Below are positions 1 to 9,562 of a stretch of 64,000 nucleotides of DNA, one piece after another (the stretch's first letter is position 1; each line of letters opens with the position of its first letter). A program made the position numbers and the translations under genes. The stretch covers positions 372,001 through 436,000 of the forward strand of contig NZ_JACYFJ010000001.1 of NCBI RefSeq assembly GCF_014855495.1. Direction: 5' to 3'. Below the pieces are notes generated by a model. The model was not told the DNA's origin, did no database searches, and worked only from the letters and a program-made list of their open reading frames with translations. Source of the stretch: Euzebyella saccharophila. GTDB taxonomy: Bacteria > Bacteroidota > Bacteroidia > Flavobacteriales > Flavobacteriaceae.

Positions 1-2
1 AC

Positions 3-80
3 ACAACACTTTGGGAAGCTTATGGGCATGGTACTTCTTTAAAACGAATCATCGAATGTAGAGAAACTACTTCCAAGTAA
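3..80 (+). CDS. Possible C-terminal tail of a gene cut by the window edge
   Basis: The frame starting at base 3 is open from the window edge to a TAA at 78-80, giving about 25 residues ending in ECRETTSK. If real, it would meet the helicase gene tail to tail with a 14-base overlap. I do not recognise the protein. Two other plus frames are also open for 40-60 bases here, so the choice of frame is uncertain and this may not be a gene. Confidence 0.2.
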   Translation, partial: TTLWEAYGHGTSLKRIIECRETTSK

Positions 81-2709
81 CCGCCTTAGTGGCGTTATCT
101 GAAACATGTTGCATAATATGGGCCATTCTTGCTTTTAGCAGCTCTTTTCTACCCGCTAAAGTTCTAGTATATATCAGTTTTGAGCGCCCAACATACTTTA
201 TCCAACTACGGTGGTATAGTATGGCATCCGATTTTCTTTTGCCAAAATCCCCTGGTACCACGTAATAATTTCTAATACCCAACTTTCTTTTAAACCAGTT
301 GGTACTTTTCACCAAATACCTAGGGTTTTCTACGGGATTAATAATTTCTTGTAAGTAATTGACAAACAGACTGCTTTCATGGTTGTTTGCTCCACTTAGA
401 TAACAGGCGAACGAACCATTCTCAAAGCGCTCCACCTTAACGTCCTCTCTCCTAATTTTTGGATTTACCAACTTATATTCTTTTAAAACCTCCAACAAGC
501 ATCGTCCTATTTTATAGGTCTTCTTAAAAGTGTTTCCAAAAAGCATATACAATTTTAGAGCCTTCCATGTCTTTGGCGCAAAACCCAAAAAAATCCCTGC
601 TAGTAGCAAATAAATAAAGTACAGAGCACCTTTATTCAACAATGTGCCTATGTTCTTGAGTACAAATTCTGGCAAGAAAAAAGCGATTCCAGTAAGGACC
701 TCAATGAGCAAAAACTTGGTAACGTTAACAGTAAGCAGCCTTTTAGCTTTGCTGTAAGGCATGTGGTCTTTGTACGCGACCTTAACTTCCTGAACCAATA
801 CCCTACCAGAAGAAATTGCCTCTGTCCATTTCCCAGCCAATTTATTCCTTTCCTTGGCCCGTAGTAATGCTTTATCATTGTGAGCATCAATCTCTGTAAA
901 GCCTACAGAACTTTGTATTAGATGTAAGCGTTCAATGCCATTCTCAATGTAGGTGCTATCAGAATATGAAATACCACAAAAAGCATCAAATCTTCTGTTC
1001 AAATTAAGAATATCATCTCCTCCATCTTCCCTCGAAGGATCCACACAACCTAAATGCCATATATTACCCGTTTTATTTTCGTTGGCCGGATTTATTCTAA
1101 TAGCCCTACCCCGCATTTGATTGGAAGACACAAACGAGCCAACATATGAAGCTAGAACCAGGGTATTGATGGAAGGCGCATCCCAACCTTCTCCCAGCAA
1201 GGCCTTGGTACCAATTAGCATTTTAATTAAACCCTGTTCAAAAAGTTCCGTAATGATTGCAACTATTCTATTCTTATAACTTCCTTGAATGTCTATTTTT
1301 AAAAAATCGGGATCAGTTTCAAGTTCGCTTTTAACGATTGAACCCTGCTCTAAAAGGCCTTCCAATACCTTTAAAAGCTTTTTATGAAGAATAATCAAAG
1401 AACCCGTCAAAACCGCCATATCAGCTTTATTGACATTTCCCTTTATCCTGAGAAATTGAAAAACGGGCACAACCCCTAATTGATTGATCAGGTCCGTGTC
1501 TTCATCCGAAAAACTTAAAAATTCCTTCCTAATAAAATCGGTTAAAACCACTGCCCGCAAGCCTGAGGTAAGCGAAGCACTTTCCTGTTTTAGGATTTCA
1601 TTAATGCTATTTAATTTACTAGGGCTGGTGGTCAGCGATTTATACAATTCTTGGTTACCTACAAAATCGACTTTATTTTTCTGAAATACACCAATTTTCC
1701 TTAAGGTAGACTCCAACTTGCCTAATAATTCCTCATCATTTACGAACCGTTCACGGTCTACAACCAAAATATCCTGCAGCAAGGTTTCTAACCATTGGTA
1801 ATTCAATTTGGGGAAGATGACTTTCTTTTCCTGAACACCCAACACTTCTAGTTTATCCTTTTCAATGACTATACCTACTTCATTCAAAAAAATAAGAATG
1901 GACGCAAATACTGAAGGTCGCTCATAAATTTCCTCCAAATACTTTTGTGTACTGGTATAAAAGGGATGTGCCAAGAGAAAATCTATGAAGCTTTGGTTCG
2001 CTACCAGAGAGTTAAAAAATACAAGGCACTTCTGCCTATATTCCAAAATAAATTGAATCTGCTTTTCAGAGGGGCGGGAAAGGTACACATAGTCTTGATG
2101 GGGGCAGAGGTTTTTATTTTTCACTAACTCAGGGACCGCAATTTCTTCATCAATGGGTCCACATAAATCAAAATATTTGTTCAACTCTACACTAGAACTA
2201 TCATAAGGTGGGGTAGCGGTTAATGCAATAACCGTTATTCCAGGAATAGCCTTTAGGGAAATCAAGCAATTATACCATTCGTTTTTAAGGTGGTGTGCCT
2301 CATCCAGAACGAGTGTCTCAATTTTGTTATTTTTAAAAAAGGCAAACAAAGACTCACCAGAATCATTTAAGCGTTTATCAAGTGCGTGTAGTGATTGATA
2401 GGTACTAAATGTAAGTGCTGAGGGACTGTATATTTCAGTGGAAAAAGCTTTAAAGGAACTATCCTCGATAAAAAATTCTTCCAACCGATTCTTCCATTGG
2501 TTTCTAACAGTTAAAGTAGGAGCAAGAATCAGGGTTTTTTTATCTACCCTACGAACCATTTCAAGTCCTAACACTGTTTTTCCAGAGCCCGGTGGCGCCA
2601 CCACATGCAAATGGTCATCTTCCTTATGGGATTCAAAATTTTCAAGAAACTTTTCTTGGTAACTACGCCATGAAAATTTAAATGATAGCTTTTTTTGAAG
2701 ATGTAGCAA
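67..2709 (-). CDS. SF2 DEAD/DEAH-box helicase with predicted membrane segments
   Basis: An 880-residue superfamily 2 helicase/translocase. Seen: Walker A (APPGSGKT, about residues 37-44), a DEAH box (LVLDEAHH, near 134), motif III (ALTATPP, near 161), and a second RecA lobe with motif V (GTKALLGEGWDAP) and motif VI (QMRGRAIR, near 530). More than 300 residues separate the two lobes. Residues about 665-683 and 693-712 are strongly hydrophobic and look like two membrane helices, followed by about 165 basic residues. The start is TTG at 2709: no in-frame ATG precedes Walker A and the frame closes with a TGA about 50 bases upstream. It sits divergently beside hemB with no partner methylase or nuclease. 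ATP-driven action on nucleic acid is a family inference; the exact role is unknown. Confidence 0.75.
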   Translation of the reverse strand: MLHLQKKLSFKFSWRSYQEKFLENFESHKEDDHLHVVAPPGSGKTVLGLEMVRRVDKKTLILAPTLTVRNQWKNRLEEFFIEDSSFKAFSTEIYSPSALTFSTYQSLHALDKRLNDSGESLFAFFKNNKIETLVLDEAHHLKNEWYNCLISLKAIPGITVIALTATPPYDSSSVELNKYFDLCGPIDEEIAVPELVKNKNLCPHQDYVYLSRPSEKQIQFILEYRQKCLVFFNSLVANQSFIDFLLAHPFYTSTQKYLEEIYERPSVFASILIFLNEVGIVIEKDKLEVLGVQEKKVIFPKLNYQWLETLLQDILVVDRERFVNDEELLGKLESTLRKIGVFQKNKVDFVGNQELYKSLTTSPSKLNSINEILKQESASLTSGLRAVVLTDFIRKEFLSFSDEDTDLINQLGVVPVFQFLRIKGNVNKADMAVLTGSLIILHKKLLKVLEGLLEQGSIVKSELETDPDFLKIDIQGSYKNRIVAIITELFEQGLIKMLIGTKALLGEGWDAPSINTLVLASYVGSFVSSNQMRGRAIRINPANENKTGNIWHLGCVDPSREDGGDDILNLNRRFDAFCGISYSDSTYIENGIERLHLIQSSVGFTEIDAHNDKALLRAKERNKLAGKWTEAISSGRVLVQEVKVAYKDHMPYSKAKRLLTVNVTKFLLIEVLTGIAFFLPEFVLKNIGTLLNKGALYFIYLLLAGIFLGFAPKTWKALKLYMLFGNTFKKTYKIGRCLLEVLKEYKLVNPKIRREDVKVERFENGSFACYLSGANNHESSLFVNYLQEIINPVENPRYLVKSTNWFKRKLGIRNYYVVPGDFGKRKSDAILYHRSWIKYVGRSKLIYTRTLAGRKELLKARMAHIMQHVSDNATKAVTWK

Positions 2710-2747
2710 GACTTCCTTAGTTTTCCTGTTAGTACGGCGATTATAAG

Positions 2748-2755
2748 TAACTTTG
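2748..2755 (+). promoter_or_regulatory. hemB -7 promoter element
   Basis: TAACTTTG matches the Bacteroidota -7 consensus TAnnTTTG exactly. Transcription would begin near 2759, leaving a leader of about 19 nt before hemB. No good -33 TTTG is seen. Confidence 0.5.
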
Positions 2756-2777
2756 AAAATTCAAAATTAGGCAAACT

Positions 2778-3767
2778 ATGTACCCCTTACGCAGAAACCG
2801 CAGATTAAGAGCAAACGAATCCATCAGAAATTTAGTGCGCGAAACCGTATTGACTCCCAACGACTTTCTAGTACCCCTTTTTGTAGTGGAGGGAAAAAAT
2901 ATCAAGGAAGAAATTCCTTCCATGCCCAATTACTATCGGTTAAGTTTGGACAATTTGGCTTTGGAAGCAAAAGAACTCTGGAAAATGGGTTTAAAATCAG
3001 TACTTCTCTTTGTAAAGGTCGATGATGATTTAAAAGACAATAAAGGTACCGAAGCGTTGAATCCTGATGGTTTAATGCAAAGAGCCATTAGAACGGTGAA
3101 ATATGCTTGTCCTGATATGTTGGTAATGACCGATGTGGCCCTGGACCCGTTTTCTAGCTACGGTCATGACGGAATTATCGAAAACGGACAAGTATTGAAC
3201 GATGAAACTTCCGAGGTTTTGGCAGAGATGAGTGTTTCCCATGCCGAAGCAGGAGCAGATGTTGTAGCCCCAAGTGACATGATGGACGGGCGTATTTTAA
3301 CCATCCGTGAAGCTTTGGAAGATGAAGGCTATTACAATACTGCCATCATGAGCTATAGCGCTAAATATGCCAGCGCATTCTATGGTCCGTTTAGGGATGC
3401 CCTTGATTCCGCTCCCGTGGACGTAAAGGACATTCCAAAGGACAAGAAAACCTATCAAATGGATTATGCCAACAGGTATGAAGCCATTAAGGAAACCGAA
3501 ATGGATATCGATGAAGGGGCTGATATCGTCATGGTGAAACCGGGACTTTGCTATTTGGATATTGTCAGGGAAATTAGAAACGACGTGGACATTCCAGTGG
3601 CCGTTTACCAAGTCTCCGGGGAATATGCCATGTTAAAGGCTGCTGCCGAGAAAGGATGGTTAGACCACGATGCCGTAATGCTTGAGCAGTTATACGCCAT
3701 TAAACGGGCGGGCGCCAATATCATCGCCACCTATTTTGCCAAAGATGCTGTAAAGCTCTTGGGTTAA
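2778..3767 (+). CDS. hemB: Delta-aminolevulinic acid dehydratase (porphobilinogen synthase)
   Basis: Condenses two 5-aminolevulinate molecules into porphobilinogen, the second common step of tetrapyrrole (heme) synthesis, in the cytoplasm. The 329-residue length is normal for the family. The Schiff-base lysines are visible as K196 (MSYSAKYAS) and K254 (VMVKPGLCYLDI). The active-site metal loop reads DVALDPFSSYGHDG near 119-132, with aspartates where zinc-dependent enzymes have cysteines, so it is of the non-cysteine type. The ATG start lies 19 nt after a predicted transcription start. The hydrolase gene follows 29 bp downstream on the same strand and may be co-transcribed. Confidence 0.97.
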   Translation: MYPLRRNRRLRANESIRNLVRETVLTPNDFLVPLFVVEGKNIKEEIPSMPNYYRLSLDNLALEAKELWKMGLKSVLLFVKVDDDLKDNKGTEALNPDGLMQRAIRTVKYACPDMLVMTDVALDPFSSYGHDGIIENGQVLNDETSEVLAEMSVSHAEAGADVVAPSDMMDGRILTIREALEDEGYYNTAIMSYSAKYASAFYGPFRDALDSAPVDVKDIPKDKKTYQMDYANRYEAIKETEMDIDEGADIVMVKPGLCYLDIVREIRNDVDIPVAVYQVSGEYAMLKAAAEKGWLDHDAVMLEQLYAIKRAGANIIATYFAKDAVKLLG

Positions 3768-3796
3768 ATAGAAGTTTACCCACCAAACCACCAACC

Positions 3797-5107
3797 ATGA
3801 AAAATATAATACTAAAAGGTATTTTACTGTTTTTTGGCTTTACCAGCCAGTTGTTTGCCCAAAATAACGATGTACTTACCTATGCTTCCCCAGAAGAAGT
3901 GGGGCTAGATTCCAAAATGATTCACCAGCGTGTAGATTCTATCATCTCCAACGGTATTCGAGAAGAAGCCTTTCCTGGAGCTCAGGTGTTGGTCGCCAAA
4001 AACGGAAAAATAATCTTTCACGAAGCTTACGGCTTTCACACCTATGACAGTATTCAGCGCGTAGCTACCAATGATATTTACGATTTGGCATCGGTTACTA
4101 AAGTGACGGCAGCCCTTCCTGCTATTATGAAATTAGTGGATGAGGGCAAAATAGACTTGGACCGACCCTTTAGCGATTACTGGACCCGCTGGAAAAAAGT
4201 AGAGAGTAAAAAGGATTTGACCCTTCGGGAGATACTGGCCCACCAAGCAGGTTTGGTTCCTTATATCATCTTTCTTAACGAAGTTTTGGACGGTAATGGC
4301 ACACCAAAAACAAAATACATCAGGAACGCACCCTCAAGAAAATTTTCCAATCAGGTATACGACCATCTGTATATTAAAAACAACTTTTTCAAAAGGATGT
4401 ACCGATTGATTGACAAATCAGCTGTTTCGGATGAGAAAAAGTATAAGTATTCAGGACTTACCTTTTTGATTTATCCTGAGTTGGTGAAACAACTCACCGG
4501 GAGTTCTTATGATTACTATCTGGAGAAGAATTTTTACTTGCCTTTGGGCGCGCCTACCATGGGTTTTACTCCCTCTAAAAAAGGCTTTTCCAATGCAATT
4601 GTTCCCACGGAAGTGGACACCTTATTCCGCCACAGTCTGACCAAAGGATGGGTACATGACGAAAATGCCTCCCTTTTGGGTGGGATTTCCGGTAATGCCG
4701 GGCTATTCGCCAAAGCAACCGACTTGGCCAAATTGATGCAGATGTATATGCAATATGGTGTTTATGATGGTAAGAGATATTTCTCCGAAGCAACCGTGAA
4801 AGAATTTATTAAGGTGCAATATCCAGAAAACGACAATCGCAGGGGATTAGGTTTTGATAAGCCCTTACTGAACAACTCAGAATTAAATCTAGAAGATGCA
4901 TATCCCGCTCCAGAAGCAGGTAAAAGCAGCTTTGGGCATTCCGGCTTTACGGGCACTTTTGTATGGGCGGACCCCAAAAACCAGTTGGTATATATTTTTC
5001 TGAGCAATAGGGTCAATCCCTCACGTGACCATAGAAAACTGTACAGTTTAAATATCAGGTCTGCCGTTCAGCAAGTTTTTTATCAGTCCACATTAGCTAG
5101 CGAATAA
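3797..5107 (+). CDS. Secreted serine hydrolase of the beta-lactamase/transpeptidase-like family
   Basis: A 436-residue class C beta-lactamase-like protein (Pfam Beta-lactamase). An N-terminal signal peptide of about 21 residues ends LFAQ. The catalytic SxxK is S99-V-T-K102 (LASVTKVTA). A tyrosine motif appears as KYSGLTF near 218 and the KTG-equivalent as GHSGFTGTF near the C-terminus. Members include esterases, D-aminopeptidases and peptidoglycan-acting enzymes; true beta-lactamase activity is not implied. It probably acts in the periplasm. It follows hemB by 29 bp. Substrate unknown. Confidence 0.85.
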   Translation: MKNIILKGILLFFGFTSQLFAQNNDVLTYASPEEVGLDSKMIHQRVDSIISNGIREEAFPGAQVLVAKNGKIIFHEAYGFHTYDSIQRVATNDIYDLASVTKVTAALPAIMKLVDEGKIDLDRPFSDYWTRWKKVESKKDLTLREILAHQAGLVPYIIFLNEVLDGNGTPKTKYIRNAPSRKFSNQVYDHLYIKNNFFKRMYRLIDKSAVSDEKKYKYSGLTFLIYPELVKQLTGSSYDYYLEKNFYLPLGAPTMGFTPSKKGFSNAIVPTEVDTLFRHSLTKGWVHDENASLLGGISGNAGLFAKATDLAKLMQMYMQYGVYDGKRYFSEATVKEFIKVQYPENDNRRGLGFDKPLLNNSELNLEDAYPAPEAGKSSFGHSGFTGTFVWADPKNQLVYIFLSNRVNPSRDHRKLYSLNIRSAVQQVFYQSTLASE

Positions 5108-5158
5108 GATCAAAAGGTTGTTCAAATATTGGTATATTCGTGCGTAAACAACCAATAT

Positions 5159-6283
5159 ATGGGTCTGCTCATTTTTTACGCCGTTATATCCATTTTTTTC
5201 TCCTTTCTGTGCTCTGTTCTAGAAGCAGTTCTTTTAAGTATTACACCCACCTTTATCAATGTTAAAAAGAAGGAAGGCAAGGCCTATGCGGTCTTGTTGG
5301 AGGAACTAAAGCAAGATGTGGACAAACCATTGATTGCTATTCTTACCCTTAACACCATAGCCCATACCGTGGGGGCCATTTTGGTTGGGGTACAGGCCAA
5401 AGTTGCTTACACCCAACTCTACGGGAGTACGGAAAGAACGATTCTTGGCGTCTCCTTTACAGAAGATTTGATGGTTGGCATCGTTTCTACAGTTATGACC
5501 ATTCTTATTTTAGTGGCTTCGGAAATCATACCTAAAACCATAGGAGCCACCTATTGGAAAGGCTTGGCCAACTTTACGGCAAAAACACTTCGTATTATGG
5601 TTTTGGCCTTAAAATATACTGGGCTGCTTTGGTTGCTTCAACTCTTTACCAGATTGGTAGGCGGAAAAGGTCACGAAGGAAGTGTGCTGAGCCGGGAAGA
5701 TTTCACGGCCATGACAGAAATTGCCCATGAAGAAGGTGTTTTTGAAAAATCGGAATCTACGATTATTAAAAACTTACTACGTTTTGATGAAGTTTTGGTG
5801 AAGGATATCATGACCCCAAGGGCGGTGATGAAAATTGCCCCCGAAAAGAAATCCATACGCGAATTTTTTGAAGACAACCCTAAAATGCGCTTTTCCAGAA
5901 TTCCCGTTCACGGGGATAAAATGGACCATATTGATGGCTTTGTTCTTAAGGACAATATTTTGGAGGAAATGGTCAACGAAAATGGCGATATGCCCCTTTC
6001 CGAAATCAAACGGGAGATTTTAGTTACCGAACGAAAAACCCCTATTCCGAAATTATTCGAGACCCTTATCGCAAAAAGGGAACATGTAGCTTTGGTTGTG
6101 GATGAATATGGGTCCGTAAGCGGATTGGTTACCATGGAAGACGTTATCGAGACCCTTTTAGGCCTCGAAATTATGGATGAAAGTGACAACGTTGCCGATT
6201 TGCAGGATCTAGCGCGCAAGAACTGGGAAAACCGTGCACAACGTGCCGGCATTTTAGAAAAACGCATCGACCCTAAAAAATAA
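5159..6283 (+). CDS. CNNM/hemolysin-C-type membrane protein (DUF21 plus CBS pair)
   Basis: A 374-residue integral membrane protein: an N-terminal DUF21 domain with about four hydrophobic helices (first about 170 residues), then paired CBS domains (about 200-330; motif VKDIMTPRAVM opens the first, VDEYGSVSGLVTMEDVIE closes the second). CNNM/CorB relatives take part in magnesium homeostasis; the role here is inferred. The C-terminal CorC_HlyC domain of longer relatives is absent. I chose ATG 5159 over an upstream TTG at 5129 because the protein then begins directly with its first hydrophobic helix. Its stop overlaps the next start (TAATG). Confidence 0.85.
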   Translation: MGLLIFYAVISIFFSFLCSVLEAVLLSITPTFINVKKKEGKAYAVLLEELKQDVDKPLIAILTLNTIAHTVGAILVGVQAKVAYTQLYGSTERTILGVSFTEDLMVGIVSTVMTILILVASEIIPKTIGATYWKGLANFTAKTLRIMVLALKYTGLLWLLQLFTRLVGGKGHEGSVLSREDFTAMTEIAHEEGVFEKSESTIIKNLLRFDEVLVKDIMTPRAVMKIAPEKKSIREFFEDNPKMRFSRIPVHGDKMDHIDGFVLKDNILEEMVNENGDMPLSEIKREILVTERKTPIPKLFETLIAKREHVALVVDEYGSVSGLVTMEDVIETLLGLEIMDESDNVADLQDLARKNWENRAQRAGILEKRIDPKK

Positions 6284-6756
6284 TGGAAACGGCTTACATT
6301 TCAACTCCTTTGGGCACCGCTAAATTGGAAGGTAATTTGGACGGTATTACTGCCATCACCCTTTCAGACAAAACACCAACTGAAGTTGAAAAGGTTCCTG
6401 ATAGTTTGAAACCCGCCGCTGCGCAGCTTAAAGAGTACTTTTTAGGTAGGCGAACGGAATTCGATTTAAAGTTGAATCCCCAAGGTACGGACTTCCAAAA
6501 AAAAGTTTGGGAAGCACTGCTAGACATTCCTTTTGGAAAAACCGTCTCATACCTTGACCTTTCCAAAACCTTGGGCGATGTAAAGGCCATTAGGGCGGTA
6601 GCCTCCGCCAACGGAAAAAATCCCTTATGGATCGTGGTCCCCTGCCATCGGGTAATTGGCAGTGATGGTTCTTTAACCGGCTATGCGGGCGGTCTGCACC
6701 GTAAAAAATGGCTTTTGGAACATGAAAACCCGGTAAAACAACAAAGTTTGTTCTGA
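6283..6756 (+). CDS. ogt: Methylated-DNA-[protein]-cysteine S-methyltransferase
   Basis: Repairs O6-alkylguanine (and O4-alkylthymine) in DNA by irreversible transfer of the alkyl group to its own cysteine. The acceptor is C121 in the hallmark PCHRVIG motif; downstream GYAGGLHRKKWLLEHE is typical. At 157 residues it is a single-domain Ogt/MGMT-type protein without the Ada N-terminal domain. The ATG shares one base with the preceding stop (TAATG), implying translational coupling to the CNNM-like gene. A short inverted repeat (ACCAAC/GTTGGT) near 6763-6780 lies just downstream without a T-run. Confidence 0.95.
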   Translation: METAYISTPLGTAKLEGNLDGITAITLSDKTPTEVEKVPDSLKPAAAQLKEYFLGRRTEFDLKLNPQGTDFQKKVWEALLDIPFGKTVSYLDLSKTLGDVKAIRAVASANGKNPLWIVVPCHRVIGSDGSLTGYAGGLHRKKWLLEHENPVKQQSLF

Positions 6757-6972
6757 TATTTACCAACTACCCGGTTGGTAGAGACAATATTCCCCCTAAA
6801 TAAAAGTTTCTTTTTTGCATCTTACAGAACAAAAATGCAGGTCGTAGAAGAAAACGTAATGGCAGAAAAACTGTAAACCGACCAAGAGGTCTTTTTGCTT
6901 ACCTTACTTCTGATTAACACGTTTTTGCCTAAAATCCCTTTTTACAGGGATAAATGACCAGTTTTGGTGCTA

Positions 6973-6980
6973 TAATTTTG
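6973..6980 (+). promoter_or_regulatory. -7 promoter element upstream of DUF4153 gene
   Basis: TAATTTTG fits the TAnnTTTG consensus exactly; predicted transcription start about 6984, 15 nt before the ATG at 6999. The rest of the 242-bp gap holds a small hairpin (ATCCCT/AGGGAT, about 6938-6955) and no recognisable gene. Confidence 0.5.
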
Positions 6981-6998
6981 TGAGTAAATCTTCATGTT

Positions 6999-8816
6999 AT
7001 GCAGTTACCATCGATTAAAGAAATTACGAGTAAGGCCCAAATTGCCTTTAACCGATTCCCAGTCACCCTAGTATGGGCCATTCTAGGAAGCTTCTACATC
7101 ATGCACCTTATCGGACTAAGCTCTGGGACCGATATTGAAGATAAATTCAATATCATTCTCACTTTGATTCTTGGAATCAGTTGGCTTATCGGGACTCAAT
7201 TTTTCATAGAACAACAAAGGCCTTCCAATAAGTGGATTATCATGAAATTGATAGTTCTGGTTCTTTTGTTTCTTTTTTATTGGCACTTACCAAACGGCAA
7301 AGACCTAGATGACAATCCTGTTTATATTGTACGATTCTTTCTTTACCTGATCGCCGGGCATTTGTTCCTATTATTTGCACCCTTCGTAAAATATTGGAAT
7401 AAAAGTGCCTATTGGAACTACCTTAAATCTGTAGGTATTGCCATTACCCGCAGCGCACTCTTTTCAGGTGTTCTTTACTTGGGCCTAGTTTTGGCACTAT
7501 TAACAATTGATGCCTTATTTGAAACCCATATCAAAGGGGAACGTTACGGTCAGCTTTTTATATTCTGTTTGGGTACGGTAAACACATGGATTTATCTATC
7601 CGATTTTCCGAAAAAAGTTAGAAACCAAACCGAAATACATTTTGAGAAGGCACTGGAAGTGTTTGTGAAATTCATCTTGATTCCTTTGGTCATCCTCTAT
7701 ATACTCATTCTATATGCCTACGGAGCCAAAATTCTTATAGAGTGGCAACTTCCTAAAGGTTGGGTTTCTTATTTAGTGACCGCCTTGGCCCTTATTGGTT
7801 ATTTGGTGCAAATAATCATCAATCCCATTCAAAAAAACGCCTCGGCATGGACTATAAGAAGGTTTTATCCTTGGTTCTATTATGCCCTGTTACCACTAAT
7901 AGTATTACTCTTTGTGGCCATTTTTAGAAGAATTAGCGATTATGGAATTACAGAGAACCGCTACTTCGTAGTTCTGATTGCCATTTGGATATTTGCCATG
8001 GCACTCTATCTTTTACTTGCTAAAAAACGACGGCTGATTATACTTCCTCTTTCGTTGTTTACTTTGGCTATTTTGTCCTCTTTCGGTTTTTGGGGTGTTT
8101 TTTCGGTATCCAACAGAAGTCAGGCCAACGAATTTGAAAAAGTGTATAAAAAAGTAATGGTAAACAAAGGCCTTGCCTCCTATAATGAATTCAATCAGTT
8201 AACCTCCATTATTGAATATTTAGAAGACCGAAGCGAAATTTCCAGACTGGATGCGGTAACCGGAATCAATATGAATTATGCCATGAACGATACTGTTTCG
8301 AGCAAATGGAGGAGCTATAATTGGGTAGATACCAACACTGTACTTGATTCTTTGGGCATAAGTATAGACCCTAAAGACAACCTAAACATCGCCCAAAATT
8401 ATGGCACACACTATTCTTTCTATGAAAATGATGGCAACAATCAATTGATGGATGTATCCGGTTATTCCCATTTTTTGCCTGTTCACATTTACAATCGATC
8501 ATATCAGAATTCTAAAAGCGATGGATACATTTTAGAATATTATCCAATGGACCTTTGTTTGAAGGTAGTTAACAAGGAATGGGATGAAAAGCCTTTGCAA
8601 ATAGAGTTGCATTCCTTCTTACATGAACTTTCAACAAGAGGGCCTAACCTAAACGATATTTCAGTTGACGAAAGAAGTGTATTTTTAGAAAACGGAACCA
8701 TAAGAGCAAAACTTGTTTTTTACAACCTAAGCTTTACGGTACATTCCAAAGACTCGCTCGACCTACACAATGGATCGGCTTATATGTTTATCAAAAATAA
8801 GAACGATGCTGAATAA
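6999..8816 (+). CDS. DUF4153 multi-pass membrane protein
   Basis: A 605-residue protein. Roughly the first 370 residues form a series of about ten hydrophobic helices beginning with RFPVTLVWAILGSFYIMHLIG; the last 230 residues are soluble with several short strands. It resembles the DUF4153 family common in Bacteroidota, whose function is not known. It has its own predicted promoter and overlaps the next gene by 11 bp, so the two are probably co-transcribed. Confidence 0.75.
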   Translation: MQLPSIKEITSKAQIAFNRFPVTLVWAILGSFYIMHLIGLSSGTDIEDKFNIILTLILGISWLIGTQFFIEQQRPSNKWIIMKLIVLVLLFLFYWHLPNGKDLDDNPVYIVRFFLYLIAGHLFLLFAPFVKYWNKSAYWNYLKSVGIAITRSALFSGVLYLGLVLALLTIDALFETHIKGERYGQLFIFCLGTVNTWIYLSDFPKKVRNQTEIHFEKALEVFVKFILIPLVILYILILYAYGAKILIEWQLPKGWVSYLVTALALIGYLVQIIINPIQKNASAWTIRRFYPWFYYALLPLIVLLFVAIFRRISDYGITENRYFVVLIAIWIFAMALYLLLAKKRRLIILPLSLFTLAILSSFGFWGVFSVSNRSQANEFEKVYKKVMVNKGLASYNEFNQLTSIIEYLEDRSEISRLDAVTGINMNYAMNDTVSSKWRSYNWVDTNTVLDSLGISIDPKDNLNIAQNYGTHYSFYENDGNNQLMDVSGYSHFLPVHIYNRSYQNSKSDGYILEYYPMDLCLKVVNKEWDEKPLQIELHSFLHELSTRGPNLNDISVDERSVFLENGTIRAKLVFYNLSFTVHSKDSLDLHNGSAYMFIKNKNDAE

Positions 8817-9519
8817 GATTAATTTAGAGAACATTTTGTTTTTAGACATTGAAACTGTACCGGAAGAGGAGCATTTTCAAGGCTTATCCGAAGAAAAAAA
8901 AGAACTATGGGAACAAAAATCCCAATACCAGCGTAAAGATGAATACACCGCCGAAGAATTTTATGAAAGAGCGGGTATTTGGGCAGAGTTCGGAAAAATC
9001 ATCTGTATTTCCGTCGGGTATTTTCATTTGAAAGGTGACATACGCTCATTTAGGACCACCAGTTTTCACGGGGATGAAATCCAACTTTTAAAAGAATTTA
9101 AAAATTTACTAAACGGCCATTTCAGCGCGCCCAAAAAACTATTATGTGGTCATAATGCCAAAGAGTTTGACTTCCCTTATATTGCCAGAAGGATGATCAT
9201 TCACGGTATAGAACTACCTTACAAACTCAACTTATTTGGTAAAAAGCCTTGGGAAGTTCCGCATCTAGACACCATGGAACTCTGGAAGTTTGGCGATTAC
9301 AAGCACTTTACCTCCCTTAAGCTATTGGCCAATATTTTAGGAATTCCGTCTCCCAAACAAGATATAGACGGCAGTATGGTTCGTGAAGTATTTTACAAGG
9401 AAAAAGACCTCGACCGTATTATTACTTATTGTGAATTGGATGTGATAACAACCGCCCAAGTATTTCTGAGACTACGTGGCGATGAATTGTTGAACGACAA
9501 TGAAATCAAAAAAGTATAG
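8806..9519 (+). CDS. Predicted 3'-5' exonuclease (PolB-like DEDD fold)
   Basis: A 237-residue protein of the predicted PolB-like 3'-5' exonuclease family (Pfam DNA_pol_B_exo2). Seen: an ExoI-type motif FLDIETVPEE at residues 8-17, a central CGHNAKEFDFPYIARR (ExoII-like), and a C-terminal YCELDVITTAQVFLR (ExoIII-like), giving the DEDD acidic residues. I chose ATG 8806, which overlaps the DUF4153 stop, over an earlier TTG 36 bases upstream, because it places ExoI close to the N-terminus. Nucleic-acid substrate unknown. Confidence 0.8.
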   Translation: MLNKINLENILFLDIETVPEEEHFQGLSEEKKELWEQKSQYQRKDEYTAEEFYERAGIWAEFGKIICISVGYFHLKGDIRSFRTTSFHGDEIQLLKEFKNLLNGHFSAPKKLLCGHNAKEFDFPYIARRMIIHGIELPYKLNLFGKKPWEVPHLDTMELWKFGDYKHFTSLKLLANILGIPSPKQDIDGSMVREVFYKEKDLDRIITYCELDVITTAQVFLRLRGDELLNDNEIKKV

Positions 9520-9562
9520 CAGTAATCATCAGATTCCCTAAATTTACGTTTTAAACATTATT

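Noticed and set aside
5129-5158. Longer TTG start for the CNNM-like gene
   Set aside because: It would add ten residues before the first hydrophobic helix, and the ATG at 5159 is a stronger start.
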